Source of the DNA: Saprospiraceae bacterium
Lineage (GTDB): Bacteria > Bacteroidota > Bacteroidia > Chitinophagales > Saprospiraceae
Length of the DNA: 64,000 nucleotides
Direction: 5' to 3'
Assembly (NCBI GenBank): GCA_016714445.1
Contig: JADJNF010000002.1
Location: 186,001 to 250,000 of the forward strand
In this document: piece after piece, positions 5,631 to 15,824 of the stretch
How positions within the stretch are numbered: the first letter of the stretch is position 1
Layout of the letters: every line of letters begins with the position of its first letter
Position numbers and translations under genes: made by a program
Notes under the pieces: model-generated
What the model saw: only the letters and a program-made list of their open reading frames with translations
Database searches by the model: none
What the model was told of the DNA's origin: nothing

Positions 5631-6974
5631 TCATATCATCCCCCTACCCTTCACTTCCAGATATTTATTGATCGTATCGATGGTCAGGTTTTCTGGTTTG
5701 GTGAGTATACACTGTATGCCAAATTTTTTTAGCTCCTGGACAATCAGCTTTTTTTCAAACGCAAATTTTTCAGCTATGATTTTATCAAATATCTGTTGCG
5801 TCCCTTCTGCAGGTGTATTGATCATGTTATTCAACTCAGTATTCTGAAAAAATATCACAATGAGCAGATGATTTTTCGAAATGGCCTTCAGATATGGCAA
5901 CTGTCGGTTTAGACCATCCATGGTTTCAAAATTGGTAAAAAGCAGCAATAAACTCCTGTGGGGTATATTTTTTTTGATATCGCCGTATAGTCTCCCATAA
6001 TCCGATTCAAAAAAGTCAGTTTTGACATTATACAATGCTTCTATAATGCGCTGCATTTGTGTACCACGTCTGTCTGCCGCCACCCTATTGTCCACCCGAC
6101 GTGAAAAAGAAAAAAAACCGGCATAATCCTGCTTGCGAAGTACCACATTGGACACGACCAGACAGGCATTGATCGCATAATCGAGCAGACTCAGACCTTC
6201 AAACGGCATTTTCATCACTCTTCCTTTGTCCAGGATACAATATACAGACTGTGATCTTTCATCCTGATATTGATTGACCATCAGTTTATTGCTTTTGGCT
6301 GTGGCTTTCCAGTTGACCGTACGAAAGTCATCTCCTGCTACATACTCTTTGATTTTTTCAAATTCCATGGTGTGACCCAACCTGCGTACTTTTTTCAGGC
6401 CATGTTGTATCAGTGTATTGGAAAAAGCCAGCAACTCATATTTTTTGAGCTGTACAAAAGATGGATATACCGGTAGATCGGTATCTGCAGGAAAAGAAAA
6501 CTTCCTTTTTACCAGCCCCAGAGAAGAAGCTATATATACATGGATCTTACCAAAACTGATGACACCCCTGAAGGTAGGCCTTAAGGAAAAGATCAAAGGT
6601 ATACTTTCCTGTTCTGCAAGTTTTGTTTGTATCAAAAAATCCCGCTCCTGAAACTCGACAGGTATTTCATCCACAATGTCTGCTTGTATCCGGAAGCGAT
6701 AATAATTGGTCAAGATGAGCCGCACTTCATTTTCATCCCCATTGGACATTTTTTCCGGAAGGATTCTTTCTGCTTTTACGCCGGTATCCGTATTAAAAAG
6801 TATCAGGATGTCAAAAAACAAAAATAGGACCAATACATAAAACAGTATCTGCGCCGGCACATATAAAGCAGGTATAAAAAAAGATACCGCAAATACGAAA
6901 ATAACTCCTACCCCAAAATAATAAAATCTTGGGTGGATATACAGACCTGTGAAAATATTTTTTAGAATACTCAT
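5631..6974 (-). CDS. DUF58 domain-containing membrane protein, 447 aa
   Basis: Two N-terminal membrane spans (about 18-58) are followed by a beta-rich region and the DUF58 hallmark YVAGDDFRTVNWKATAK at about 211-227, then a vWA-like C-terminal domain. DUF58 proteins are regular partners of MoxR AAA+ ATPases in envelope-related assembly or chaperone clusters. It is the last gene of a leftward operon, 12 bp after the MoxR gene. Length and motif are normal for the family; the molecular target is unknown. Confidence 0.9.
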   Translation of the reverse strand: MSILKNIFTGLYIHPRFYYFGVGVIFVFAVSFFIPALYVPAQILFYVLVLFLFFDILILFNTDTGVKAERILPEKMSNGDENEVRLILTNYYRFRIQADIVDEIPVEFQERDFLIQTKLAEQESIPLIFSLRPTFRGVISFGKIHVYIASSLGLVKRKFSFPADTDLPVYPSFVQLKKYELLAFSNTLIQHGLKKVRRLGHTMEFEKIKEYVAGDDFRTVNWKATAKSNKLMVNQYQDERSQSVYCILDKGRVMKMPFEGLSLLDYAINACLVVSNVVLRKQDYAGFFSFSRRVDNRVAADRRGTQMQRIIEALYNVKTDFFESDYGRLYGDIKKNIPHRSLLLLFTNFETMDGLNRQLPYLKAISKNHLLIVIFFQNTELNNMINTPAEGTQQIFDKIIAEKFAFEKKLIVQELKKFGIQCILTKPENLTIDTINKYLEVKGRGMI

Positions 6975-6986
6975 GTGCCTTTTGCT

Positions 6987-7982
6987 TTATCGGGGTATAT
7001 CCACCGATTCTATGATCTGCTTGATGATGAGCTTTGCGGTGATTCCTTCCATTTCCTTTTCAGGTGCCACGACTACCCTATGTCCGAGTACAGCATAAGA
7101 CACATCTTTTATATCCTCAGGTGTGACAAAATCTCTGCCCTTCAGTGCTGCCAGGGCTTTGGATGCATTGAGCAAGGCGATAGATGCCCTAGGTGATGCT
7201 CCGAGGTACAACAAAGGATTCTGACGGGTATTGACCACCACTTTGGCGATGTATGAGATGATCTGTGGCTCCACCCGTACCTGTCTGACCAGTGCCTGAA
7301 AAGCAAATATTTCTTCTTTCGTGACCAATGGATGAATATCCGAGAGCTTATTTCCGGTAAGCATGTGGTGTTCTCTGGATATGATTTCTATCTCATCGTC
7401 CAATTCCGGATAATCGATTTCTATCTTCATAAGAAATCTGTCCAGTTGTGCTTCCGGCAGCCGGTAAGTTCCTTCCTGCTCGATTGGATTTTGAGTCGCC
7501 AGCACTAAAAAAGGCAGCGACATGGCATGTGTGTCTCCGTCTATGGTGATCTGACGCTCCTCCATGACTTCAAACAGGGCAGCCTGCGTCTTAGCGGGTG
7601 CGCGGTTGATCTCGTCTATCAGTATGATATTGGAAAAAATCGGCCCCTTCCTGTATTCGAAGTCTGATTTTTTTACATCAAATACCAGTGTTCCCAATAT
7701 ATCTGATGGCATCAGGTCTGGGGTAAACTGTATTCTGCTAAAGCCGACATGCATGGTTTTAGCCAATAATTTTGCAGTAATGGTTTTAGCTACACCGGGC
7801 ACTCCTTCGAGCAGCACATGACCATTGGCCAGCATAGATACGAGCAGCAGATCCAGCATACGCTCCTGTCCTACTATGACTTTTCCTATTTCTTGCCTGA
7901 CTTCCTGCAACTTGTCATGCACTGACGACATGTCTACCCGGGCGTCAAAGTGTAAGGATTCGTTTTGTGTTATGTCTTCCAT
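6987..7982 (-). CDS. MoxR-family AAA+ ATPase, 331 aa
   Basis: Walker A GVPGVAKT (60-67), Walker B ILIDEINRAP (about 119-128), and the MoxR-typical segment LATQNPIEQEGTYRLPEAQ (161-179) followed by LDRF are all present, so the ATPase should be active. MoxR proteins are cytosolic chaperone-like ATPases acting with vWA/DUF58 partners. The gene lies between DUF4350 (9-bp gap) and DUF58 (12-bp gap) in a tight operon conserved in Bacteroidota. Confidence 0.95.
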   Translation of the reverse strand: MEDITQNESLHFDARVDMSSVHDKLQEVRQEIGKVIVGQERMLDLLLVSMLANGHVLLEGVPGVAKTITAKLLAKTMHVGFSRIQFTPDLMPSDILGTLVFDVKKSDFEYRKGPIFSNIILIDEINRAPAKTQAALFEVMEERQITIDGDTHAMSLPFLVLATQNPIEQEGTYRLPEAQLDRFLMKIEIDYPELDDEIEIISREHHMLTGNKLSDIHPLVTKEEIFAFQALVRQVRVEPQIISYIAKVVVNTRQNPLLYLGASPRASIALLNASKALAALKGRDFVTPEDIKDVSYAVLGHRVVVAPEKEMEGITAKLIIKQIIESVDIPR

Positions 7983-7991
7983 ATTCTGGTA

Positions 7992-9200
7992 TTATTTATA
8001 AAAGTTTTCAATGGCTGTGTTTAATCTTGACAGATCATCTACCGTACAGGTATAGTCCGTATCAAGATGTTTATTGACAAGAAACATCATCTTTTCTATG
8101 ATCTTCTGATTTTTTCCGCTTCTGAGATGAAGTATATGTATAAATTTTTCATCTGTTTTTTCCGTGCTGATATGATATTCAGACCGGATGCGTTCCATCA
8201 AAAAAATGATTTTATTATGCATCACATTTCTGATATCTCCTTCCTGATAGTACATATTTCCGATGGTTCTGGCAAATTCTACAGACGTATTGACCGGGAT
8301 ATGAATACTTTTTATTGCCCTTTGGCTACGTCTGATGTTGAATACTACAAAAAGTAATATTCCTGCGATGAGCAGATACCAGGCCCATTTTAAAGCAGGC
8401 TGAGATAAAATAAAGCGATAAGGTGAATCTGAAATCACCTTGGATGTCTGATTGTTCAGAGACCAGATAACATCCTGATGTGATGGTATGTACGAAAGTA
8501 CTGTCTCCGCATAATGATGATGTTCTCCTTCCAACAGGAAGTAATTGGTAAATACCGCCGGTTCCAGATGAACATAAAACATACCCATACCATACCTCAT
8601 GGCAATAAAATTGGTAAGCGTTTTATCCATTTTTTCTACATGACCAAGCACTTTGGTATGTGCAGTATCATAAGCTGCAAAATACGACCCTGATACACCT
8701 TTATTATGGGTAACCTTGGCCATTTCAAGACAGGTATCCGCCAGGCTTACAGTCACCGTTTCAGAAAACATCATAGATTGCGGAAAAAAATCTATGCCCA
8801 TCACATCTATTTTTAGTGAATCCTGAAGGTCTTCCGGCATTTGTATCGTACTGATAAATGCAGAATTTCCTTCCCGCACAAATCGGCATACCTTTGCTAT
8901 TTCTTCCGGATTCCATTTGAGATATTTATTGATATACAGCAGATTATAATCATAAAGTATTGAATCTTCAAATACTCCTTCATAAAAATATTCATTTACA
9001 GAAACTTTGGATCTTTCCACATAGGTATTAAAAAATGAATCGATCTCTCTGTTGAGCACGTACATGCCCATGGGAATTTTATCCTTGGTATTGTATGATG
9101 GAGTCCAATCCAGTGGTTTTGGAGCCAGCCATGACATGAGTATATACAGGAAGATGATGACTCCAGCGATGATTAGTATGGTTTTATTTGATTTATCCAT
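7992..9200 (-). CDS. DUF4350 domain-containing membrane protein, 402 aa
   Basis: An N-terminal span (about 7-26), a large soluble region and a second span near residues 272-290 followed by a cytosolic tail match the DUF4350 protein of MoxR clusters. No catalytic residues are known for it. It follows the DUF4129 gene by 1 bp and precedes MoxR, so translation is probably coupled. Confidence 0.8.
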   Translation of the reverse strand: MDKSNKTILIIAGVIIFLYILMSWLAPKPLDWTPSYNTKDKIPMGMYVLNREIDSFFNTYVERSKVSVNEYFYEGVFEDSILYDYNLLYINKYLKWNPEEIAKVCRFVREGNSAFISTIQMPEDLQDSLKIDVMGIDFFPQSMMFSETVTVSLADTCLEMAKVTHNKGVSGSYFAAYDTAHTKVLGHVEKMDKTLTNFIAMRYGMGMFYVHLEPAVFTNYFLLEGEHHHYAETVLSYIPSHQDVIWSLNNQTSKVISDSPYRFILSQPALKWAWYLLIAGILLFVVFNIRRSQRAIKSIHIPVNTSVEFARTIGNMYYQEGDIRNVMHNKIIFLMERIRSEYHISTEKTDEKFIHILHLRSGKNQKIIEKMMFLVNKHLDTDYTCTVDDLSRLNTAIENFYK

Positions 9201-9201
9201 A

Positions 9202-9951
9202 TCAGATCATCTTTATAGTATCATCAAATGCCACAGCTGCCAGGCGATAGTCCCCCTCATTCATGTCAAAAGCACCGTACCATGCATGGTCATAAATGTA
9301 GGATACGTAACCGAATGCGCCTGCCAGTTTTTTGTCCCTTATTTCATATCTGTAATCGGTATTGGTCTTATCTCTGTGAAAATCAATGTGTCCTTTGCCT
9401 GATAACTTTTGAAGTGTAAAAAGATAATGATATCGAACTGCAGATCTGAAATCCCCATCTTTGACTGCTTTTTGTATCCATTCATGGTAGTCCGTACCGG
9501 CTATATCTTCTTCTGTAATGCCATAAGTCAGTCTTTTTACATCAGATTTTTTAAAAAACCATGTACCTTCTTTTCCCATCAACACGGAGACAAGCACATA
9601 CACGCCATACAATATACATAAAAGCAAAATGATCCTGATCAACCAAATAAAAACCAATGCCATACCACCGCCCGTATTTTCAGCTGTATTTCTAAACAAA
9701 CGCTCCAGAAATTTAATAAAGGCACTTTTTTCTTCTTTTTTTTCTGTGTAATCAAAATCATCGCTCCCATATTTCTCCTTGTAACTGTCTCTGAAATGTC
9801 TTAATTCGATGGAATCGGTATCAATAAAACCATGTACAGCACTGACAGATGTATCGATCTCACCGGATTGGCCCACTATATGTGTAGCCTGCCCGTTGCT
9901 AACGTTTGCAAATAGCGTAAACCAATATAATATGATCATTTTTAGTTTCAT
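9202..9951 (-). CDS. DUF4129 domain-containing membrane protein, 249 aa
   Basis: An N-terminal signal sequence ends near residue 20, a strong membrane span lies at about 93-125, and the C-terminal ~100 residues (AVRYHYLFTLQKL and after) are the DUF4129 domain found in MoxR-type clusters. It overlaps the upstream SpoIIM-like gene by 4 nt (ATGA), indicating translational coupling. Function uncharacterised. Confidence 0.8.
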   Translation of the reverse strand: MKLKMIILYWFTLFANVSNGQATHIVGQSGEIDTSVSAVHGFIDTDSIELRHFRDSYKEKYGSDDFDYTEKKEEKSAFIKFLERLFRNTAENTGGGMALVFIWLIRIILLLCILYGVYVLVSVLMGKEGTWFFKKSDVKRLTYGITEEDIAGTDYHEWIQKAVKDGDFRSAVRYHYLFTLQKLSGKGHIDFHRDKTNTDYRYEIRDKKLAGAFGYVSYIYDHAWYGAFDMNEGDYRLAAVAFDDTIKMI

Positions 9952-10919
9952 GCTGAAATATTGGTGTCAAACTCCATCTTACGAAACGGGTAAATGAGAT
10001 AATACCAGGATATAATAGCCAATGTAGATAATATAATTCCGACACTGACTACATTCGGCATGACATTGGAATATCTGGTGATAAAACCTTCCAGAAAACC
10101 GGCAGAAATGGTAAATGGCATCGTACTGAGCCAGATCTTCAGCCCTGTCCTCATCCCCCTTTTGAATGAATCCAACCTTGAATAAGTACCCGGAAAAAGT
10201 ATACTGGCACCGAGCACCAGGCCCGCCATGGTTTCTATGACTATAGCAAATATTTCCATTGCTCCATGTATCCAAATGCCACGTACACTGGCCCATAAAA
10301 CACCTTCCTGAGCAAAAAAGGTTTGAAATGACCCAAGCATGATTCCATTGGACAACATGATATATACGGTACCCAGTCCTCCTGTCACTCCGTACACAAA
10401 ACATTTGAGTCCGACCTGAACATTATTCATGGTGATGCCTATAAAACTGCCCCAGTTTGATCCCGATTTATAGACTGCCACCGGATCTCCCGTTTTTATA
10501 TTTGCCAGAGTCATATCTACATAATCATCGCCCAATATAAGTCTGACAAATGATTCATCATAGGATGCAGACAGAACACCCAGACTGACTGCAATAAAAA
10601 ATAAAGCAAAAGCATATTTGAGATACACGCTGTGCTGCTTCATCAGGTAAGGCACCTCTACTTTAAAAAAGGTAACCAACTGATTTTTATCGGTTCGTTT
10701 TGTTTTGTATATCTGCTGAAAAGCGGTGGCTGCGAGATGATTTAAATATATTACTGTCTTACTTTTGGGGTAATATGTCTGTGCAAATGACAGATCATTT
10801 ACCAATTGTATATATAATCCAGCCAGATCATCAGGATTTTTTTTAATTTTACCCAAAATAGCCTGTTCAAATGCCAGCCATTTATCTTTGTTCCGTTTTA
10901 TAAAAGCAACCTCCCTCAT
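9948..10919 (-). CDS. Stage II sporulation protein M-like (SpoIIM/DUF95) membrane protein
   Basis: About 323 aa with a soluble N-terminal helical part and several membrane spans in the second half; the GSFIGITMNN and GIWIHGAMEIFAI region is typical of the SpoIIM/DUF95 family. I choose the ATG at 10919, which begins MREVAFIKRN as in the family; an upstream in-frame ATG at 10970 would overlap the divergent RDD gene. In non-sporulating Bacteroidota this family travels with RDD and MoxR genes. It heads the leftward operon to DUF58. Confidence 0.85.
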   Translation of the reverse strand: MREVAFIKRNKDKWLAFEQAILGKIKKNPDDLAGLYIQLVNDLSFAQTYYPKSKTVIYLNHLAATAFQQIYKTKRTDKNQLVTFFKVEVPYLMKQHSVYLKYAFALFFIAVSLGVLSASYDESFVRLILGDDYVDMTLANIKTGDPVAVYKSGSNWGSFIGITMNNVQVGLKCFVYGVTGGLGTVYIMLSNGIMLGSFQTFFAQEGVLWASVRGIWIHGAMEIFAIVIETMAGLVLGASILFPGTYSRLDSFKRGMRTGLKIWLSTMPFTISAGFLEGFITRYSNVMPNVVSVGIILSTLAIISWYYLIYPFRKMEFDTNISA

Positions 10920-10940
10920 GAGGGGTAAAAATAAATATTT

Positions 10941-11672
10941 ATGCCTGAAATCAGTATTAATACGACACAAAATGTTAATATAAATTTTAATGTAGCCAGT
11001 ATTGGTGCCAGATTAGGTGCTTATGCCACGGATTTAGCCATGAAATTTTGTTATATACTATTCATCAATTGGGCCGTGATCTCAAGATTGGGACTGGGCG
11101 AATTTGACCTTGACAACTGGTCTTTGATGAGTATTTATATCATATTTTACTTGCCGGTCACTTTTTACTCTTTGGTTCAGGAGTCGCTGATGGAAGGACA
11201 AACCATAGGTAAAAAACTATTTTCTATAAAAGTAGTAAAAATAGATGGGTATCAGGCATCATTTATAGATTATCTCACCAGATGGGTATTCAGGCTGGTA
11301 GATATCCTGGGTTCAGCATGTCTGGTGGGTACTGTAAGTATCATCGCTTCAAAAATACATCAGCGATTGGGAGATATTGCGGCAGGAACAGCAGTGATCA
11401 CACTCAAAAATGACATCAACATCAGCCATACCATCCTCGAAAATATAGCTGAAGATTATCAACCTGTATATGCTCAGGTGGTCCGTTTTTCAGACAATGA
11501 CATGCGCATCATTAAAGAAACCTACCTTGCAGCCAGAAAAAATAATGACTATCAAACGATGAATAAATTGATACAAAAAATAGAACAAGTCAGTGGTATC
11601 AAACGTGAAGGTAGTGATGCAAAATTTATTTCTACGGTGATCAGAGACTATAATTATTACACAGGCCAATAA
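10941..11672 (+). CDS. RDD family membrane protein, 243 aa
   Basis: An RDD domain occupies residues ~15-155, with three membrane spans and the GQTIGKKLFSIKVV motif, followed by a cytosolic tail of ~80 residues. RDD proteins are thought to be transporters or membrane accessory factors. It is divergent from the SpoIIM-like gene, 21 bp between start codons, so the two share a promoter region. The SpoIIM/RDD pairing is a conserved arrangement. Confidence 0.85.
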   Translation: MPEISINTTQNVNINFNVASIGARLGAYATDLAMKFCYILFINWAVISRLGLGEFDLDNWSLMSIYIIFYLPVTFYSLVQESLMEGQTIGKKLFSIKVVKIDGYQASFIDYLTRWVFRLVDILGSACLVGTVSIIASKIHQRLGDIAAGTAVITLKNDINISHTILENIAEDYQPVYAQVVRFSDNDMRIIKETYLAARKNNDYQTMNKLIQKIEQVSGIKREGSDAKFISTVIRDYNYYTGQ

Positions 11673-11807
11673 TTCATTTGCAAACATGGGAAAATATTTT
11701 TTTCTCTTCTGTTAAAACAAACTAGAACTGGGGTATAAATTATTCAAATTTTACGGATTTGGGATTACTTTATTACAGGAAATTGGTTAGTGAAATATAT
11801 AAACAAC

Positions 11808-14267
11808 TTAAAAACCTACATTGACACCTACCATCAAATGTCTGCCAGCTTGCGGATAAAGAAAATTTTCTGTGATCAGGTCCCCATACACATAACTATA
11901 GGTATATCCGTTGCTCGAATATTTTACATTCAGCAAATTATTGACCATCAAAGTGAGTGTAATATTTTTAGTAAATTCAATTACCGGCTGCCATGAAATC
12001 CTCAGATTCTGATAGTGGTAAGAAGGTAAGGATCTGGACAAATTTTTTGTATTGTCCATAAACTGTCGGCTTACATATTTGGTAGATAGTTCTGCTTCCA
12101 GCGTTTTTAGAGGTTTTACAAGTAACTGAAAAGTTCCGGTAACAGAAGGTGAAAAAGAAATGTCTGCGTTTGTATGCTGAATGATTACTTTTTCAAAATC
12201 TGTAGTATAGTCTGCAATGACTTCATCAAATTGTTTAATTTTATTTTTACTCAACGTAAGATTGATATTTGCAGCCAGCCAACTGTTCAACTGATGAGTC
12301 ATACTGGCTTCCCATCCCAGTCTATAACTATCCGGAACGTTTAACCGCACGGCAGCGCCCACATCGTTTAGTTCGCCGGTCAAAACCAGTTGATCTTTAT
12401 ACAACATGTAATAAAAATTGGTTTCGAAATTATATCTTTTCGACTTCGTTCTGAACCCCATCTCAAGGTTTTTGAGTTTTTCAGCTTTCGGCAGGATATT
12501 GAAAGCATTATCTATAAAATCACCTCTGGATGGTTCTTTATTGGCTATAGCAAAAGAAAGATATAAATTTTGATTGTGCCTAATATCTACATTTACACCA
12601 ATTTTAGGATTAAAAAACAGCGCATTATAGGTTACATTTATTTCTCTCAGGTCATTGTCAATCCCTTTTACATCATAATTTACTTTTCTTAGTTGCAGAT
12701 CAGCATGCCAGGTCCAGAGTTTGCCGGATTTGAATATTCCCCTGAGATAAGCAGCGATATCTGACTTTTTGCCCAGGTTGTCATAATATTTATTTTGTTT
12801 ATCCAGGTTTGGAATAGAAGGAGTTGATTTGAGCACATTCCCAAAGTGACTTCCTGAATAATGGCTTCCTGATAAGCCGCTTTGAATAGTGATTTTTTCA
12901 CCAACTGAATATTCTGCATCAGCCAGCATTCCTACCAGGTCATTGTCCAGCCATCGCCTCCGTACTACATCAGTCCTGTCGATGATATTACCTATAGTAT
13001 CTTTGAATGACGCGATGTTATAGTTTGCCAGTTTATCATTGTACTTAAACTCTTCAAAAAAACCTTTGCCTTTGGTGTAATACATGGTCAGTTTGGTTTT
13101 TAAATTTTTATGTATGGAAAGCGAGTGCAAAAGCTGTACATGTGTCTGGCGATAGTCGTCTACCTGTCCGGGATGTGTATAGTAATTAAATCGTCTGTCT
13201 GATGAAAAAAGATTGATAGAATCAGCATTTGATTTGTATATGCTTCCCAGGTTATTATAATAATGATTGAGCAATCCGATATCATCTCCTATTACTTTTG
13301 CTTCCGGAACTCCATACCATGCCTGATAAGTTTTTTCTTTACCACTCAATACATTGAGACGGAGGGAAGATCTGCCAGTGATGCGGGCAGCCGAAAAAGC
13401 AATCGAATGAAGATCTGCTGATGCCCGGTCTACATAACCATCAGACTTAATTATACTATAGCGACCATCTATCAAATAACGATCATTGATTAATCCTGTA
13501 CCGAGACTAACACTCAGTTTGCGGGTATTGAATGCACCCATTGTACCTGCCAGATCGATATAGGGGTTTACTCTGGTATCTGCCGTACTGATACTGATTG
13601 TTCCTCCAAATGCTCCGGAACCATTGGTAGATGTACCAACACCCCGTTGGATCTGAATATTGTTTACAGAACCCATCAGATCAGGCAAATCAACCCAAAA
13701 GACATTTTGAGATTCCGCATCATTGAGCGGTACACCATTTATAGTCACATTAATTCTGGTCTGATCAGATCCTCTAAGCCTGAGTCCTGTGTATCCGATG
13801 CCGGTGCCACCATCTGAAGTCACGACCATAGATGGCGTCCATTGTAGTAGAAATGGTACATCCTGCCCCAGATTCTCTTTCTGAAGCAATTTTTTTTGCA
13901 TATTTTGATGGGTAAAAGGTCCGGAATCACCTACCCTATTGGCTTGAATTTCTATCTGATCCAGATTATAAATTTCACCCTTTAGCTGAATGTTTAGTAA
14001 AATATCACCATCTACCAAAATTTGACTTATGTAAGCCTGATATCCTATAAAAGTGGCTTTTACTCTATAATTGCCGGGGGGAATATTTCTGATGATGAAA
14101 TGACCTTTTTCATCTGTGGAAGCGGCGTAAGGCGAATTCTCAATAAATACAGTAGCAAATGATAATTTTTCAGCTTTTTCATTGGATACAACTCCGTGGA
14201 TGGAAAATTGACCGTCGACTATAAAATTACAGCAAAAGAAAGGTAACATTAAAAACAAGTATCTCAT
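11808..14267 (-). CDS. TonB-dependent receptor, probable thiamine (precursor) uptake
   Basis: An 819-aa outer membrane receptor: signal peptide (1-19), CarboxypepD_reg-like domain (about 22-105), plug domain (about 125-235, with LRLRGSDQTRINVTINGVP), then a beta-barrel ending in an aromatic residue (VGVNVGF). It transports a ligand across the outer membrane using TonB energy. The ligand is inferred from the TPP riboswitch directly upstream: receptors so controlled in Bacteroidota import thiamine or its precursors. It is monocistronic and convergent with the RDD gene. Confidence 0.9.
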   Translation of the reverse strand: MRYLFLMLPFFCCNFIVDGQFSIHGVVSNEKAEKLSFATVFIENSPYAASTDEKGHFIIRNIPPGNYRVKATFIGYQAYISQILVDGDILLNIQLKGEIYNLDQIEIQANRVGDSGPFTHQNMQKKLLQKENLGQDVPFLLQWTPSMVVTSDGGTGIGYTGLRLRGSDQTRINVTINGVPLNDAESQNVFWVDLPDLMGSVNNIQIQRGVGTSTNGSGAFGGTISISTADTRVNPYIDLAGTMGAFNTRKLSVSLGTGLINDRYLIDGRYSIIKSDGYVDRASADLHSIAFSAARITGRSSLRLNVLSGKEKTYQAWYGVPEAKVIGDDIGLLNHYYNNLGSIYKSNADSINLFSSDRRFNYYTHPGQVDDYRQTHVQLLHSLSIHKNLKTKLTMYYTKGKGFFEEFKYNDKLANYNIASFKDTIGNIIDRTDVVRRRWLDNDLVGMLADAEYSVGEKITIQSGLSGSHYSGSHFGNVLKSTPSIPNLDKQNKYYDNLGKKSDIAAYLRGIFKSGKLWTWHADLQLRKVNYDVKGIDNDLREINVTYNALFFNPKIGVNVDIRHNQNLYLSFAIANKEPSRGDFIDNAFNILPKAEKLKNLEMGFRTKSKRYNFETNFYYMLYKDQLVLTGELNDVGAAVRLNVPDSYRLGWEASMTHQLNSWLAANINLTLSKNKIKQFDEVIADYTTDFEKVIIQHTNADISFSPSVTGTFQLLVKPLKTLEAELSTKYVSRQFMDNTKNLSRSLPSYHYQNLRISWQPVIEFTKNITLTLMVNNLLNVKYSSNGYTYSYVYGDLITENFLYPQAGRHLMVGVNVGF

Positions 14268-14328
14268 TATTAAAATTTAACATATTAATAAATTTCCTAA
14301 TGAGATAATTTGATCTTTGATTTTCTTT

Positions 14329-14405
14329 TTCCCTTTTCAGCATTACCTGACCAGGTTCGATGGGTATGATCTCAGCCTAAGATTACTTAAGCACCCCAAT
14401 AGGAA
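14329..14405 (-). promoter_or_regulatory. TPP (THI-box) riboswitch
   Basis: On the minus strand the conserved core is plain: GGGGTGC (14398-14392), CTGAGA (14375-14370) followed by ATACCC, then ACCTGGTCAGGTAATGC (14356-14340), the thiamine pyrophosphate aptamer. P1 is formed by TTCCT (14405-14401) with GGGAA (14333-14329). The aptamer ends about 60 nt before the receptor's start codon. No terminator is obvious in that stretch, so control may be at translation. Confidence 0.93.
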
Positions 14406-14433
14406 CCACAAAGGTATCAATTAGAATCAAAAT

Positions 14434-14757
14434 TGTATTACTTTACACAGATAATTGTGATTTCAGACCTTTTTTAGGAGTTTTTGTAACTATTTAGGTC
14501 CCTAGTAAAATGAGTAGTTTTTGTCACGATTTTTGCAACTTTCAGACAAAAATCCTGCTTGCCTTGAAGCAGGCAAGAACGCCAAAAACTAATATTCCCA
14601 TACTTTTAACGACGGGTTTCACCCATCGTTACTAATATTTTGCCCCTACAGGGCAATGACCTAAACAATTACAAGTTTTTTAGCAATTTTACTTCCTAAT
14701 TGATAAGAAAATCGGGGTATATGGGTTTTAAAAGTATCTTCAAATAGTTTGTTTTTA
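14434..14757. repeat. Hairpin-rich intergenic region
   Basis: No gene. Three hairpins follow one another: CCTGCTT/AAGCAGG at 14554-14573, AACGACGGGT/ACCCATCGTT at 14609-14629, and TTGCCC/GGGCAA at 14640-14656. They resemble dispersed intergenic palindromic repeats rather than a terminator. Confidence 0.5.
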
Positions 14758-15720
14758 TCAATGTTGAAATACTATTTTTCCAAATTGTTCGCCTGACATA
14801 AGTTTTTTAAAACCATCCGGTATGGCTTCAAATGGCAGGATAGAATCAATGACGGGAACTATCCTGTACTTGTCCACAAAATCAATCATATCTTTGAAAT
14901 CAGCATCAGAACCCATCGTGCTTCCAAGTATGGAGATTTGTCGCCAAAATATAAGCTGAGGATTGAGTCCTTCTATCTTACCTGCCGTACCGCCATAAAA
15001 TGAAATACGAGCACCAGGAAGACATACTTTCACCAATTGGTTGAATCCTGCGCCACATGCACCATCTATTATTACATCTACACCACCTGCATCAGATAAT
15101 AGTTTTTTTGGCCAGTCAGGATCATGATAAATATACCCTGCTTTGGCGCCAAGTGATATAGCTTCTGCTATTTTAAGATCAGATCCAGATGTAACAAATA
15201 CTTCACATCCCAAAGCAATAGCGTATTGCATAGCCATTAAAGCCACACCTCCTCCTATCCCTGATATTAGAACTTTTTCACCTGTTTTGAGCTGAGCTCT
15301 TTTTATTATTGCCCTGAAAGCCGTTACTCCTGCCAAAGGCAAAGCTGCTGCCTGAACAGACGTTAAATGATCGGGTTTCGGATAAAGATATGTTCGGTCG
15401 ATCGAAATAAAGTCTGCAAATGTACCGTCATCCGGCACACCCAATACTCTGAACTCAGGGCTTTGGAAGGACTCATTGCGCCCCCATGCCAGTCCGGGAT
15501 TGATGATATATTCCTGACCATTCAGCATACCGCATCCATCTGCCCCCATGACTGCGCCTAGCATGATATTTGGGTACAAACCCTTGGTAATCCAAATATC
15601 TCTATGGTTTAAGGCTGATGCTGTGAGTTGGATCAAAGCCAAATCATCTTTTACCGTTGGCATTTCAAGATCAGTTAGTTCAGGAAGTTGGTGAAGATGG
15701 GTTAAAGTGTATGCCTTCAT
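14758..15720 (-). CDS. Zinc-type alcohol dehydrogenase / quinone oxidoreductase-like (MDR) protein, 320 aa
   Basis: An MDR-superfamily enzyme: a GroES-like N-terminal half with the ALNHRDIWITKG segment (about 36-47) and a Rossmann half with the NAD(P)-binding glycines GIGGGVALMAMQ (about 155-166). The structural-zinc cysteine cluster of classical alcohol dehydrogenases is missing, which favours a quinone-oxidoreductase or enoyl-reductase-like activity on an unknown substrate. Monocistronic. Confidence 0.85.
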   Translation of the reverse strand: MKAYTLTHLHQLPELTDLEMPTVKDDLALIQLTASALNHRDIWITKGLYPNIMLGAVMGADGCGMLNGQEYIINPGLAWGRNESFQSPEFRVLGVPDDGTFADFISIDRTYLYPKPDHLTSVQAAALPLAGVTAFRAIIKRAQLKTGEKVLISGIGGGVALMAMQYAIALGCEVFVTSGSDLKIAEAISLGAKAGYIYHDPDWPKKLLSDAGGVDVIIDGACGAGFNQLVKVCLPGARISFYGGTAGKIEGLNPQLIFWRQISILGSTMGSDADFKDMIDFVDKYRIVPVIDSILPFEAIPDGFKKLMSGEQFGKIVFQH

Positions 15721-15762
15721 AATTAAAAATACTGATTTAGTGAACTGCAGTTTTCAACAATA

Positions 15763-15801
15763 AAAAAACCGGATATGTTGCCATATCCGGTTTGAAAAAA
15801 C
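15763..15801 (-). terminator. Rho-independent terminator of the 1624-aa gene
   Basis: A 12-bp perfect stem, AAACCGGATATG with CATATCCGGTTT, and a 4-nt loop; on the minus strand it is followed by a run of T. It lies just after the stop at 15825. Confidence 0.85.
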
Positions 15802-15824
15802 CCAGAATCATTTTTATAAACACA

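Noticed and set aside
9979..10404. 141-codon minus-strand frame inside the SpoIIM-like gene
   Set aside because: Out-of-frame shadow, Cys/His-rich and unlike any domain.
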